Shown here piece after piece: positions 55,796-63,054 of a stretch of 64,000 nt of DNA (positions are counted from its first letter, which is position 1; each line of letters begins with the position of its first letter). The notes beneath the pieces are model-generated. The model ran no database searches. It saw only the letters and a program-made list of their open reading frames with translations, and was not told where the DNA came from. The position numbers and the translations under genes were made by a program. The stretch is from assembly GCF_023712425.1 (NCBI RefSeq), contig NZ_JAMAYG010000002.1, positions 124,001-188,000 on the forward strand, read 5' to 3'. This DNA is from Rothia sp. P100 (GTDB taxonomy: Bacteria > Actinomycetota > Actinomycetes > Actinomycetales > Micrococcaceae).

Positions 55796-55822
55796 AGAAT
55801 ATCTGGTCCTTTGCAACCGCTT

Positions 55823-56833
55823 CTAGGGCGTTGGCGTGACCTGTGACTGAACCGGCGCTTCACTGGTAGGTGCTGCGGTGGCCGCTGGAGGAGCAACCTC
55901 TGGAGGAGCAACCTCTGGAGGAGCAACCTCTGGAGCACTCGTTTCAATCGGAGGTGTTGGCGCGAGAGACACGGTGGGCTCAACAGGGGCAGGAGGTTCT
56001 GTTGGTTCCGGTGAGGGCGTTTCCACCGCGGTTTCTGTGGGCTCCGGTGATGCGGTGGCTTCCTCTGACGGTGTTGGATCTTCAGAGGGTATTTCTTCAA
56101 CAATAGTCTCAGCGGTGGGCGCAGGTGGTGCCTCAACCGGTGCATAAGAAATGGTTCCGGGTGCCACCGGGAGCTCTACAGCTGCTTCTTGCTCAGTCAC
56201 GGTGGGAGCCTCGGTATTGAAGCTCGGCGCCGGAGCGGAGGGGCGTTCTGACTCAATGTCAGCGCTGGTCACGGTGGTCGGAGCTGACGGAGAGCTGGGG
56301 GGTCCCAGCTCATCAGCTGCGCTATTCATCTCCGGCAGGAAGAGCAGCGCCGCTGCAGCAATTGCTCCCGCCACAAGCGTTGCTGAACCAAAAAAAACTG
56401 CTTTAGAGCTGTTCTTTGCCCGAACAGGTTCGGAATAGGCAGATTCCATAGCAAGAGCTGGCACTAAACGATCACGCTCGGCCGCTTCACGCACCGCGGC
56501 GGCTGCCGCGGCAGCACGGAGCTGAGCGGCACGCTCACCTTCAGCTTCTTTAGCGGCCAACGCTGCAGCCCTAGCCTCAGCTCGGTCAGCGCGACGCTCT
56601 TCGCGGGTCGGCTTTTCAACGATCTCAGCATGGCGCATCAAACCGGACGTAAGAGATTCATCCTCAGCGTCCACAACGGTTTGCTGTGAGCCGCTATCGG
56701 AGGTTACGTACTCATACCCCTGTGCGAGAGGTAGGGGCTGAGTAATGGAGTCGGCTTTATCGGTAGCATCGGAGGTACGCGGCGCGGGACTAACCTCACC
56801 TGAGGAGTCTTGAGAATTAGAACGAGACGTCAA
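55823..56833 (-). CDS. Pro/Glu/Thr-rich single-pass membrane protein
   Basis: 336 residues from TTG at 56833, chosen because AGAGGA lies 4 nt upstream; an ATG at 56908 lacks a ribosome site. The family is not recognised. A polar acidic N-terminus is followed by an Ala/Arg/Glu-rich charged helix (about 77-122). One membrane helix (about 145-167, FFGSATLVAGAIAAAALLFL) precedes an extracytoplasmic tail rich in Pro, Thr, Glu, Ser and Ala. The tail has EVAPP three times, encoded by a 15-bp tandem repeat. N-in, C-out topology is likely. The tail would suit a wall-spanning stalk. It lies 145 bp after sepH on the same strand, so a link to division is possible but unproven. Confidence 0.65.
   Translation of the reverse strand: MTSRSNSQDSSGEVSPAPRTSDATDKADSITQPLPLAQGYEYVTSDSGSQQTVVDAEDESLTSGLMRHAEIVEKPTREERRADRAEARAAALAAKEAEGERAAQLRAAAAAAAVREAAERDRLVPALAMESAYSEPVRAKNSSKAVFFGSATLVAGAIAAAALLFLPEMNSAADELGPPSSPSAPTTVTSADIESERPSAPAPSFNTEAPTVTEQEAAVELPVAPGTISYAPVEAPPAPTAETIVEEIPSEDPTPSEEATASPEPTETAVETPSPEPTEPPAPVEPTVSLAPTPPIETSAPEVAPPEVAPPEVAPPAATAAPTSEAPVQSQVTPTP
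55886..55935. repeat. 15-bp tandem repeat inside the Pro/Glu-rich gene
   Basis: Three perfect head-to-tail copies of TGGAGGAGCAACCTC (55886-55930) and a partial fourth. The unit is in frame and encodes EVAPP on the minus strand, so copy number changes would alter tail length without a frameshift. Confidence 0.95.
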
Positions 56834-56978
56834 TGTTTCCTCTGTAGTGTTTCTGCACCCCTGCTTCCCTATCAGCAGGGGCGTGCGAGCAAATGATGTG
56901 ACTATCATCTTAGCGGGCTTTAAGGCTTCTAAGGTGTTTGTGTTTCCTAGCTCTCACCTGTATTTTCTATGAGGCTGA

Positions 56979-58334
56979 TTAGCGCCTCTGATTGCCAAAA
57001 ATGATGTCATCCCAGCTGGGTACGGAGGTGCGCTTACCTCTCGAGGCGGGCTTAGGCTGGGTAGGCTCCGTTTCAACAGGCTCCTGAGGTGCAGTCTCTT
57101 CCTCGCCCTGCCCACCGTGTGAGTCGTCCTGGGCATCGGTGCCTTCGGTCTCAGACGGCTCTATAGCATCCAGCTGGTCTGCTGTAGCACCGGAGTCAGA
57201 CGCGGTTTCGCCGGCAACTCCTTCATCGATGCCCTTGGTTACAGCGGCTTCGTGAATCTCGGCTACGCCCTCCTTCATCTCGGCGCCCTGGCGCTCAGTT
57301 GCTTCAGACTCGGCAACCGGTGCGGTCTCCTGGGAATCCTGGGAAGGTGCTTCAGCCTCACTGTTGGATACCGGCTGTTCAGAGATTGAGTTATCTGGCT
57401 GCTCAGCGGCTGAAGAATCATCAACCTCACCCCTTACAGTGGGCACCTCAGCGTGAGCTTCCTCAAGGGGGCGGGAGGTACGGCGGGCACGCTCCAAAAG
57501 ATCAGCCAGTTTACGCTCACTTGCAGGGTCAAAAGATCGAGCGCCTCGGCGGGCCGTCAACTCGTCCAGTAACGCATTTTGCTCACGGTTTTCTGGTACG
57601 CGCACAGCGGTCAAACGGGGCGATGACGCTGGCTCGGGGGTGGGCGCAGTTTCGGTCTCTGCTGCTTTCGGCTCAGCTTCGGGGCTGTGTGAGGTTCCGT
57701 TCGTTCCCAGGCCGGGGATGGGCCCACCGGTGGTGTGCTCCCGGCCCATGAGCAAATAGGCAGCTTCATTGGAAGCGTACAAGCTCTGATTAGCGGGGTT
57801 GAAGGTCCAGCGGGCGGGAAAATGTACACCGCGGGGCAGTTCATCTTGCACATCGGCCGGGAGCTCTACATCAAGGGCAAGAGTCCACTGACCTGACTCC
57901 TGCTGCCAGGTAGACCAATCCAGCGGGGCATCACCGAAGGAATAGTGCTGTGAGATGGCCTCATAATGCTGATCTAGGCTGCGTGCAGGGCCTTCGCCAC
58001 CGGGAGTGGGCGAAATGAGCACGGAGCGGGCAGTACGAATAATGTTGGCGCGCTCAGCGACAATGGGCCATTCGTAGCGGCGTACGCGCTCGGCTTCCCA
58101 GCCAGATTCAGCGGCGATTTCTTCAACCGTTGCACCCTGTCGAAATCTGGCCTGAATATCTCGAGGCCCGAAACTTCCGCGACCGCCGGGGCGTGCAGGT
58201 GAGATACGGCGAGCCTTAGCAATGCTTTGGCGAAGATTCTGATCTATGGGTAGCAGGTAGGAAGAACCGTTATCGTCGTTGAGGACTAGGTTCTCGCCAT
58301 CGTCGTGAATCCCAACTAGTTGAAGTTCGAGCAC
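56979..58334 (-). CDS. sepH: Cell-division regulator SepH (DUF3071)
   Basis: 451 residues from GTG with GAGGAG 6 nt upstream. SepH binds FtsZ and promotes its assembly at actinobacterial septa. The conserved N-terminal DUF3071 domain (about 1-185) starts MLELQLVGIHDDGENLVL and contains the helix-turn-helix-like FRQGATVEEIAAESGWEAERVRRYEWP. A long acidic disordered region, rich in Glu, Ala, Ser and Thr, follows. The short conserved C-terminal motif SVPSWDDIIFG ends the protein. It is divergent from the DUF4193 gene, its usual neighbour. Confidence 0.93.
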   Translation of the reverse strand: MLELQLVGIHDDGENLVLNDDNGSSYLLPIDQNLRQSIAKARRISPARPGGRGSFGPRDIQARFRQGATVEEIAAESGWEAERVRRYEWPIVAERANIIRTARSVLISPTPGGEGPARSLDQHYEAISQHYSFGDAPLDWSTWQQESGQWTLALDVELPADVQDELPRGVHFPARWTFNPANQSLYASNEAAYLLMGREHTTGGPIPGLGTNGTSHSPEAEPKAAETETAPTPEPASSPRLTAVRVPENREQNALLDELTARRGARSFDPASERKLADLLERARRTSRPLEEAHAEVPTVRGEVDDSSAAEQPDNSISEQPVSNSEAEAPSQDSQETAPVAESEATERQGAEMKEGVAEIHEAAVTKGIDEGVAGETASDSGATADQLDAIEPSETEGTDAQDDSHGGQGEEETAPQEPVETEPTQPKPASRGKRTSVPSWDDIIFGNQRR

Positions 58335-58749
58335 AGGTTTCTCCTCGGCATAGGGGGTACGCGGTCATTAGAATCACGCACACTCTTCAATCTTTACAGT
58401 TACTTGAAAGATTACAGGGTTGAGTCAGGGCAGCGTTTACTTCACCAGCAAACCGGAAGGTATCTTTAGAAAAAACCCTAAAAACCAGCACTTTATATAT
58501 CAACTTATAGATTAGGTTTAGCTTATCAAAGGGGTGGGGTACGCACTCTCGTGGAGGCACCTTTCGCTGTGAGTAATAAATGATTAGTTTGTATTTGCTT
58601 AAAGCTCCTTAATGGTGAACAATTCTACGCGTTACCCCGTATAACTCAGGAGCAGCCGACTAATACTCTGGTTGCACTACCTGTAAGGGGTGCACCACCT
58701 ACTGTGAAGAGATTGACTGTCTCGCCTCGCACTACACACGGAGAAAACC
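58335..58749. other. A+T-rich divergent intergenic region between sepH and the DUF4193 gene
   Basis: 415 bp, clearly more A+T-rich than the flanks (for example TTTATATATCAACTTATAG near 58492). It must hold promoters for both divergent genes. TATAAC near 58640 could be a -10 for the plus gene. It also contains a partial match to the DtxR/IdeR box. I see no open frame with a ribosome site. A small RNA here cannot be excluded. Confidence 0.5.
58512..58530. promoter_or_regulatory. Partial DtxR/IdeR-like box
   Basis: TTAGGTTTAGCTTATCAAA matches the 19-bp DtxR/IdeR consensus at 13 positions, with the left half TTAGGTT intact and the right half decayed. It is a weak candidate operator in the sepH/DUF4193 gap. 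Confidence 0.25.
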
Positions 58750-59049
58750 ATGGCAACCGATTACGATGCACCCCGCAAGCAGGACGAAGAAAGCAAGGAC
58801 CAGTCCTTTGAGGAGCTCAATTCACGACGCTCCGAGATGCAGTCCGGTGCGGTAGATGAGGACGAGAACGCAGCCGCCGAAAGTTTTGAGCTGCCCGGCG
58901 CAGATCTTTCTAACGAGGAGCTCAATGTAGTTGTGCTCCCCGCCCAGGATGACGAATTCACCTGTGCCTCCTGCTTCCTAGTCCGTCACCGCTCACAGAT
59001 CGCCTATGAAGATGGCGATTTGAAGTACTGCATTGAGTGCGAAGGCTAA
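58750..59049 (+). CDS. DUF4193 small zinc-ribbon protein
   Basis: 99 residues with GGAG upstream. It is acidic throughout, with a C-terminal zinc ribbon: C72 and C75 in CASC, C94 and C97 in CIEC. It matches DUF4193, found across actinobacteria beside sepH, DUF3093 and dut. The function is unknown. A bidirectional terminator follows 26 bp after its stop. Confidence 0.9.
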   Translation: MATDYDAPRKQDEESKDQSFEELNSRRSEMQSGAVDEDENAAAESFELPGADLSNEELNVVVLPAQDDEFTCASCFLVRHRSQIAYEDGDLKYCIECEG

Positions 59050-59075
59050 ATCAGCTTCAAGCGATCGATCTATAA

Positions 59076-59108
59076 AAATGCCCACCGGCTCTAAACCGGT
59101 GGGCATTT
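59076..59108. terminator. Bidirectional terminator
   Basis: A perfect 13-bp stem (59076-59088 with 59096-59108) with a 7-nt loop lies between convergent genes. The arms themselves end in ATTT on each strand. Confidence 0.85.
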
Positions 59109-59125
59109 CCTATGGGGAAATCAGC

Positions 59126-59596
59126 TTATTCTTCTTCTTCGGGTAGCCCGTCGTTGAGAATCTCAGCAATTCGTTCAGGGTTGCGGGAGGACGCTACCCA
59201 GTAGGGGGTGGGGTCGGCCGGGTCTGTAATATCGATGCGAACAACTGATGAAATCCAGCCGCGGAAGCACATGAAAGCCCTACCGTCGAGTGCCGGACCG
59301 GTGGCTAGGCGGGAATCCTCACCACGAAAAGCGTATGCTCGGCCAACATGCTCGCGTTCAATTTGTGCCCTTCCAACGCGCAGGACGCTAGGGGTAACCT
59401 CAATAACCGGTGAGGTTGCGAAGAGGGTCCAGCCCACCAAGGCAAACATGACGATTCCGGCGATGATACCGGCGTAGATGTTGATGGGTGCCCCGACCAA
59501 GAAGGAGGCTAGGCCTACGCCCACACAGGCAATCCACATGCCGATGCCGGGCGCCAGTCTTTCTCGGTAAAGAACTGCGTTGGGGTTTTCTGTCAT
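59126..59596 (-). CDS. DUF3093 family membrane protein
   Basis: 156 residues. YRERLAPGIGMWIACVGVG leads into two membrane helices (about 17-37 and 40-62). A cytoplasmic or external domain follows with LRVGRAQIEREHVGRAYAFRGED and YWVASSRNPERIAEIL. It matches DUF3093, next to dut in most actinomycetes (Rv2698 in M. tuberculosis). The function is unknown. GGAAG is about 8 nt before the ATG. It is divergent from dut. Confidence 0.9.
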   Translation of the reverse strand: MTENPNAVLYRERLAPGIGMWIACVGVGLASFLVGAPINIYAGIIAGIVMFALVGWTLFATSPVIEVTPSVLRVGRAQIEREHVGRAYAFRGEDSRLATGPALDGRAFMCFRGWISSVVRIDITDPADPTPYWVASSRNPERIAEILNDGLPEEEE

Positions 59597-59769
59597 GGGT
59601 CACGCTTCCGTTATGAGGTCTTTGTAGAGTTTTCTTCTCCAGGGTGCGCTTACCAGTGTACGAGATGTACCTGGGTGACTTCAGCTCTGCCTCTGTAATC
59701 CTGGAGAGAACTCGCGAAAAGGGGTAAAAACTCCCAGGCCGTTCACATCCCTCGATGGGGCGAAACAGG

Positions 59770-59775
59770 TACAGT
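59770..59775 (+). promoter_or_regulatory. Candidate -10 of leaderless dut
   Basis: TACAGT ends 6 nt before the GTG at 59782. The open frame back to ATG 59755 would start upstream of this promoter. Confidence 0.4.
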
Positions 59776-59781
59776 AATGGG

Positions 59782-60228
59782 GTGGATAAACAGATTGATG
59801 TTCAGATTAAAATACTTGACCCTCAGCTACCTGTGCCTGCTTATGCTAAAGAAGGGGACGCCGGTGCTGACCTACGGGCGCGTATTCCGGTGACATTGGC
59901 TCCGGGGGAACGTGCTCTTGTACCTACCGGGGTTGCCCTTGCGCTTCCAGAGGGCTTTGTTGGTTTAGTGCACCCCAGATCTGGTCTTGCCGCTAAGCAC
60001 GGTATCACCATCGTCAATGCTCCGGGCACAGTTGATGCGGGCTATCGCGGTGAACTAATGGTCTGCCTGCTTAATACAGATGCTCAAGAAACCTTTGAGG
60101 TAGAGCGCGGGGATCGCATTGCCCAATTAGTGATTCAGCGGTTTGAAACTGCTCGTTTTGAGGTAGTTGATGAATTGCCTGCCTCTACACGAGGTACCAG
60201 TGGTTTTGGGTCCTCAGGCGTACAGTAG
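59782..60228 (+). CDS. dut: dUTP diphosphatase
   Basis: 148 residues from GTG at 59782. It hydrolyses dUTP to dUMP, keeping uracil out of DNA. All five motifs of the trimeric family are intact: DAGADL (26-31), HPRSGLA (64-70), a third with [14 protein letters not shown] (79-92, catalytic Asp85), RGDRIAQLV (109-117) and [10 protein letters not shown] (137-146). Relatives start near VQIKILDP, so the upstream ATG at 59755 looks too early. TACAGT just before the GTG supports a leaderless start. Confidence 0.94.
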   Translation: MDKQIDVQIKILDPQLPVPAYAKEGDAGADLRARIPVTLAPGERALVPTGVALALPEGFVGLVHPRSGLAAKHGITIVNAPGTVDAGYRGELMVCLLNTDAQETFEVERGDRIAQLVIQRFETARFEVVDELPASTRGTSGFGSSGVQ

Positions 60229-60260
60229 ACCCTAGAGGTCTGCTAAAGAAAGGCATATAT

Positions 60261-61043
60261 ATGTTTGGAATGGGCAAGAAGAAGAAAGCTGAGCAGAGCG
60301 CAGCTGAACTGGCACTAGAGGAGACAAAGGCTCCTTCGCCTGACGCTGAAAGCACCCCCACAGCCGAAAAAAACATCGTTGACGAGCATCCGGCTTTTGA
60401 CCGCAGTAACGGGCCCTGGGATTCATCGGAGAAAAAAGCCAGTGATGATTCGTACATCGATCTGGGTGGACTACTCATTAAAAGCCACCCCGGTCTGAAT
60501 CTGCGTCTTGAAGCAGATCAGAAGACCCAGCAGGTCATTGCCGTTACTCTCCAGCTCGGAAAGGGGCACCTGCAGGTGCAGGCTTTCGCCGCACCCAAGA
60601 GCGCCGGTATCTGGGACGATATCCGCCACGAGCTGTCTGAAAGTGTCCGCAACCAGGGCGGTCAGGTGGAGATTAACGATGGCCCTCTTGGGCGTCAGCT
60701 CATCTCTCGTGTACCTGCCCAAACCGCCGATGGTCGCAAGGGCTTTCGCATCGCCCGCTTTGTGGGTGTAGACGGGCCCCGTTGGTTTGTGCGCGGTGTG
60801 TTTTCCGGTGCAGCGGTCTTGCCCGGTGAATCGGCTGAGGCACTCGAAGAAGTCTTCCGTTCTATCATTGTTCATCGTGGCTCTGACCCTATGGCCCCCC
60901 GTGACCTTCTGCCGATGCGGGTGCCTCAGAGCATTCAGGACGCTGCAGAGGCCCAAAAAGCTGCTCAGCCTCAGCAGGGTGAAAAAACTCCGGCAGGTCT
61001 GGAAATACCCCGCAGAGGCCCCGAGATCACCGAGATCGGTTAA
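60261..61043 (+). CDS. DUF3710 family protein
   Basis: 260 residues. It has a Lys-rich start, then a polar stretch. The conserved core begins YIDLGGLLIKSHPGLNLRLE and continues with AFAAPKSAGIWDDIR and PRWFVRGVFSGAAVL. It matches DUF3710, which follows dut in nearly all actinomycetes (Rv2696c). The function is unknown. The gap to dut is 32 bp and to the next gene 5 bp, so dut, this gene and the OB-fold gene are one operon. Confidence 0.9.
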   Translation: MFGMGKKKKAEQSAAELALEETKAPSPDAESTPTAEKNIVDEHPAFDRSNGPWDSSEKKASDDSYIDLGGLLIKSHPGLNLRLEADQKTQQVIAVTLQLGKGHLQVQAFAAPKSAGIWDDIRHELSESVRNQGGQVEINDGPLGRQLISRVPAQTADGRKGFRIARFVGVDGPRWFVRGVFSGAAVLPGESAEALEEVFRSIIVHRGSDPMAPRDLLPMRVPQSIQDAAEAQKAAQPQQGEKTPAGLEIPRRGPEITEIG

Positions 61044-61048
61044 ATATC

Positions 61049-61567
61049 ATGCCTGAGACCCTTAACTCCCAGCTTCCGACGCGTCTTGAGACCTACCCGC
61101 AAAGGTTTCGAGCACGCGTGGCAGGTAAGGTGGAGCGCGTTCATATATCGCACCGCGAGGCTAACCCCCGGTTTGAAGTTATCCTGCTAGTGGAGCGATC
61201 AAAGCCTCTTCCACCTTCTAAAACGCACCCTCTCACCGGTATGCCTATGGCTGAGACGGGGGAGGACCTCGATGACACTGTAGACATCTGCGCTGAGGAA
61301 GAGAATACCGGGCGGACGTCGGCTGTAGAGACGGAAGCCGGGTTCGGCACCCGATTTAGTGTTATTAAGACTGCGCCAAGGGTGCTTTACCCTGACTTTT
61401 CCCCTCTGGCACCGGGCATGCGTGTGAGATTGATCTGGCTGGGGCAGCGGCAGGTGCCGGGGATTGTAGCCGGTGGTTATCTGAGGGTTTCGGGTATGCT
61501 CTCAACGCGCGATGAGCCGGTGATCTACAATCCTCGCTATGAGATTGTGCCCAGTCTTGAAGGCTAG
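61049..61567 (+). CDS. OB-fold nucleic-acid-binding-like protein
   Basis: 172 residues. It matches the actinobacterial OB-fold protein that follows DUF3710 (Rv2694c). RFRARVAGKVERVHISHREANP begins the first strand set, and PGMRVRLIWLGQRQVPGIVAGGYLRVSG closes the barrel. An acidic insert (61250-61330 region, EDLDDTVDICAEEE) separates the halves and seems larger than usual. DNA or RNA binding is inferred from the fold only. In many relatives a DUF3159 membrane protein gene follows; here the Trk genes follow directly. Confidence 0.75.
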   Translation: MPETLNSQLPTRLETYPQRFRARVAGKVERVHISHREANPRFEVILLVERSKPLPPSKTHPLTGMPMAETGEDLDDTVDICAEEENTGRTSAVETEAGFGTRFSVIKTAPRVLYPDFSPLAPGMRVRLIWLGQRQVPGIVAGGYLRVSGMLSTRDEPVIYNPRYEIVPSLEG

Positions 61568-61590
61568 AGCCCTCTAGCTAAAGAGGGCTC
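61567..61590. terminator. Possible bidirectional hairpin overlapping two stop codons
   Basis: A 9-bp stem (61567-61575 with 61582-61590) with a 6-nt loop spans the convergent junction. It includes the last base of the OB-fold stop and the stop and final codons of the Trk gene. No T tract follows on either strand. Confidence 0.5.
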
Positions 61591-62227
61591 GCAAATCGTC
61601 TTCGCCCTTGGGGGTGGTGACAAAGAAGAGTTCGTCGCCGCCAGCAATGACATTGTCATTGCTGGGGGCTAGGGGAGAGCCATCGCGCACGATGGCGGTG
61701 AGGGCGGTGTCATAGGGCCACTGCACCTGACCAATGGTGTAACCGATGATGGGGTGCTCTGCCGGTACGGTGTATTCCACTAGGGTGGCGTTGCCAGAGC
61801 GTAGCGTCAGCAGACGAACCACATCACCCACCTCGACGGCCTCTTCAACCAGGGCCGTCATTAGACGGGGAGTAGAAACGGCAACATCGATGCCCCAGGA
61901 CTCGTCAAAAAGCCACTCATTTTTTGGGTTATTCACGCGGGCCACCGTTCGTGGCACCCCGAACTCACTGCGGCAGAGCAGCGAAACCACGAGGTTAGTT
62001 TTATCGTCGCCTGAAGCCGCAACTACTACATCAGCGTTCTCTGGCTTAGCGTGGCGCAGAACTGACAGCTCACAGGCATCGCCAATCACCCATTGGGCGT
62101 TTTGAATCCCGCTGCGTGAAATCGCTTCAGGCTTGAGATCAATAATGGTGACATTGTGGTGGTGGGACAGCAGTTCTTTAGCGCTTGATGAGCCTACCGA
62201 ACCGGCTCCGATAATAATTACTTCCAT
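61574..62227 (-). CDS. ceoC: Trk K+ uptake regulatory protein, CeoC type
   Basis: 217 residues. A cytoplasmic RCK subunit that gates Trk/Ktr potassium transport in response to NAD(H) or nucleotides. The TrkA-N Rossmann domain has IIIGAGSVGSSSAKEL and the acidic IIDLKPEA end of strand 2. TrkA-C occupies about 140-217. Its ATG overlaps the end of the upstream Trk gene by 10 bp, so translation is coupled. It corresponds to mycobacterial CeoC (Rv2692). Confidence 0.9.
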   Translation of the reverse strand: MEVIIIGAGSVGSSSAKELLSHHHNVTIIDLKPEAISRSGIQNAQWVIGDACELSVLRHAKPENADVVVAASGDDKTNLVVSLLCRSEFGVPRTVARVNNPKNEWLFDESWGIDVAVSTPRLMTALVEEAVEVGDVVRLLTLRSGNATLVEYTVPAEHPIIGYTIGQVQWPYDTALTAIVRDGSPLAPSNDNVIAGGDELFFVTTPKGEDDLRALFS

Positions 62228-62910
62228 GAAAGATCACTTTCAGCGTCGCTGGCGGGGGGCTGGGACAGAATGCGGGCAATATCGTTGATGTCTTCAGTGC
62301 CCATCATGGCATGCACTGTATCGCCCTGCTGGTAGGAGGTATCGGGGCCGGGTAAGAGGCCCTCACCGAAGCGCGTGATGTATGCGATGCGCACACCGGC
62401 GAAGCGTTCAATATCGGTCAGTGCGTGGCCGGCCCAGGATTCGTGCAGGTTGAGTTCTCCCAGCAGAAGACGGCCGGATGCCTCTCTAAAGTCACCAGCC
62501 ATGGCCTGCTCCGGTAGGAGGCGGCGTAGCACCTGGTCAGTAGACCAGCGCACCGCTGCCACGGTTGGAATGCCAAGACGCTGGTAAAACTCCGCGCGGT
62601 TAGGGTCATAAATTCGAGCCACCACGTTTTGTACTTTGAAAGTCTCGCGGGCGACTCGGGAAGCAATGATGTTGGAATTATCCCCTGAAGAGACAGCGGC
62701 AAAAGCGTAGGCCTTCTCAATGCCGGCACGTTTCAGGGTTTCGCGGTCAAACCCCACTCCGGTGACCTTCTGCCCGGCAAACTCTTTGCGCAGACGCCTG
62801 AAGGAGCGGTCATCCTGGTCGATGACTGCTACCGTGTGCCCGGCGTCCTCTAAGGTATGGGCAAGCATGACGCCGACCCTGCCGGCTCCCATAATGACGA
62901 AGTGGGGCAC
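62218..62910 (-). CDS. ceoB: Trk K+ uptake regulatory protein, CeoB type
   Basis: 230 residues from GTG with AAGGAG 5 nt upstream. A second RCK subunit. The Rossmann motif is VIMGAGRVGVMLAHTL with VIDQDDRSF after it. TrkA-C occupies about 140-225. It corresponds to mycobacterial CeoB (Rv2691), and with the overlapping downstream gene probably forms a hetero-octameric ring on a Trk/APC-type potassium transporter. The divergent APC permease starts 144 bp away. Confidence 0.9.
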   Translation of the reverse strand: MPHFVIMGAGRVGVMLAHTLEDAGHTVAVIDQDDRSFRRLRKEFAGQKVTGVGFDRETLKRAGIEKAYAFAAVSSGDNSNIIASRVARETFKVQNVVARIYDPNRAEFYQRLGIPTVAAVRWSTDQVLRRLLPEQAMAGDFREASGRLLLGELNLHESWAGHALTDIERFAGVRIAYITRFGEGLLPGPDTSYQQGDTVHAMMGTEDINDIARILSQPPASDAESDLSWK

Positions 62911-63040
62911 GTGCGCTCCTTAATCAATCGTGATGGTGACGTGTGGGCGCCAGGCCCGCTACCAGTCTACGCCTTCATCAGCTGAGGAGGACAAGCACAA
63001 AATGTGGTGTGTACGGCTGTTATTTACCGGGTGAGGCGAC

Positions 63041-63046
63041 TACGGT
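63041..63046 (+). promoter_or_regulatory. Candidate -10 of the APC permease gene
   Basis: TACGGT ends 8 nt before GTG at 63055. The -35 is weak. It suggests a leaderless start, with ATG 63064 as the alternative. Confidence 0.35.
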
Positions 63047-63054
63047 TAGAGCCT

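Noticed and set aside
55886-55935. CRISPR-like repeat
   Set aside because: The copies are contiguous 15-mers with no spacers and lie in frame within a gene.
55870-56438. Several Ser/Gly-rich open frames on the plus strand opposite the Pro/Glu-rich gene
   Set aside because: They are produced by the low-complexity codons and 15-bp repeats of the minus-strand gene, and have no ribosome sites.
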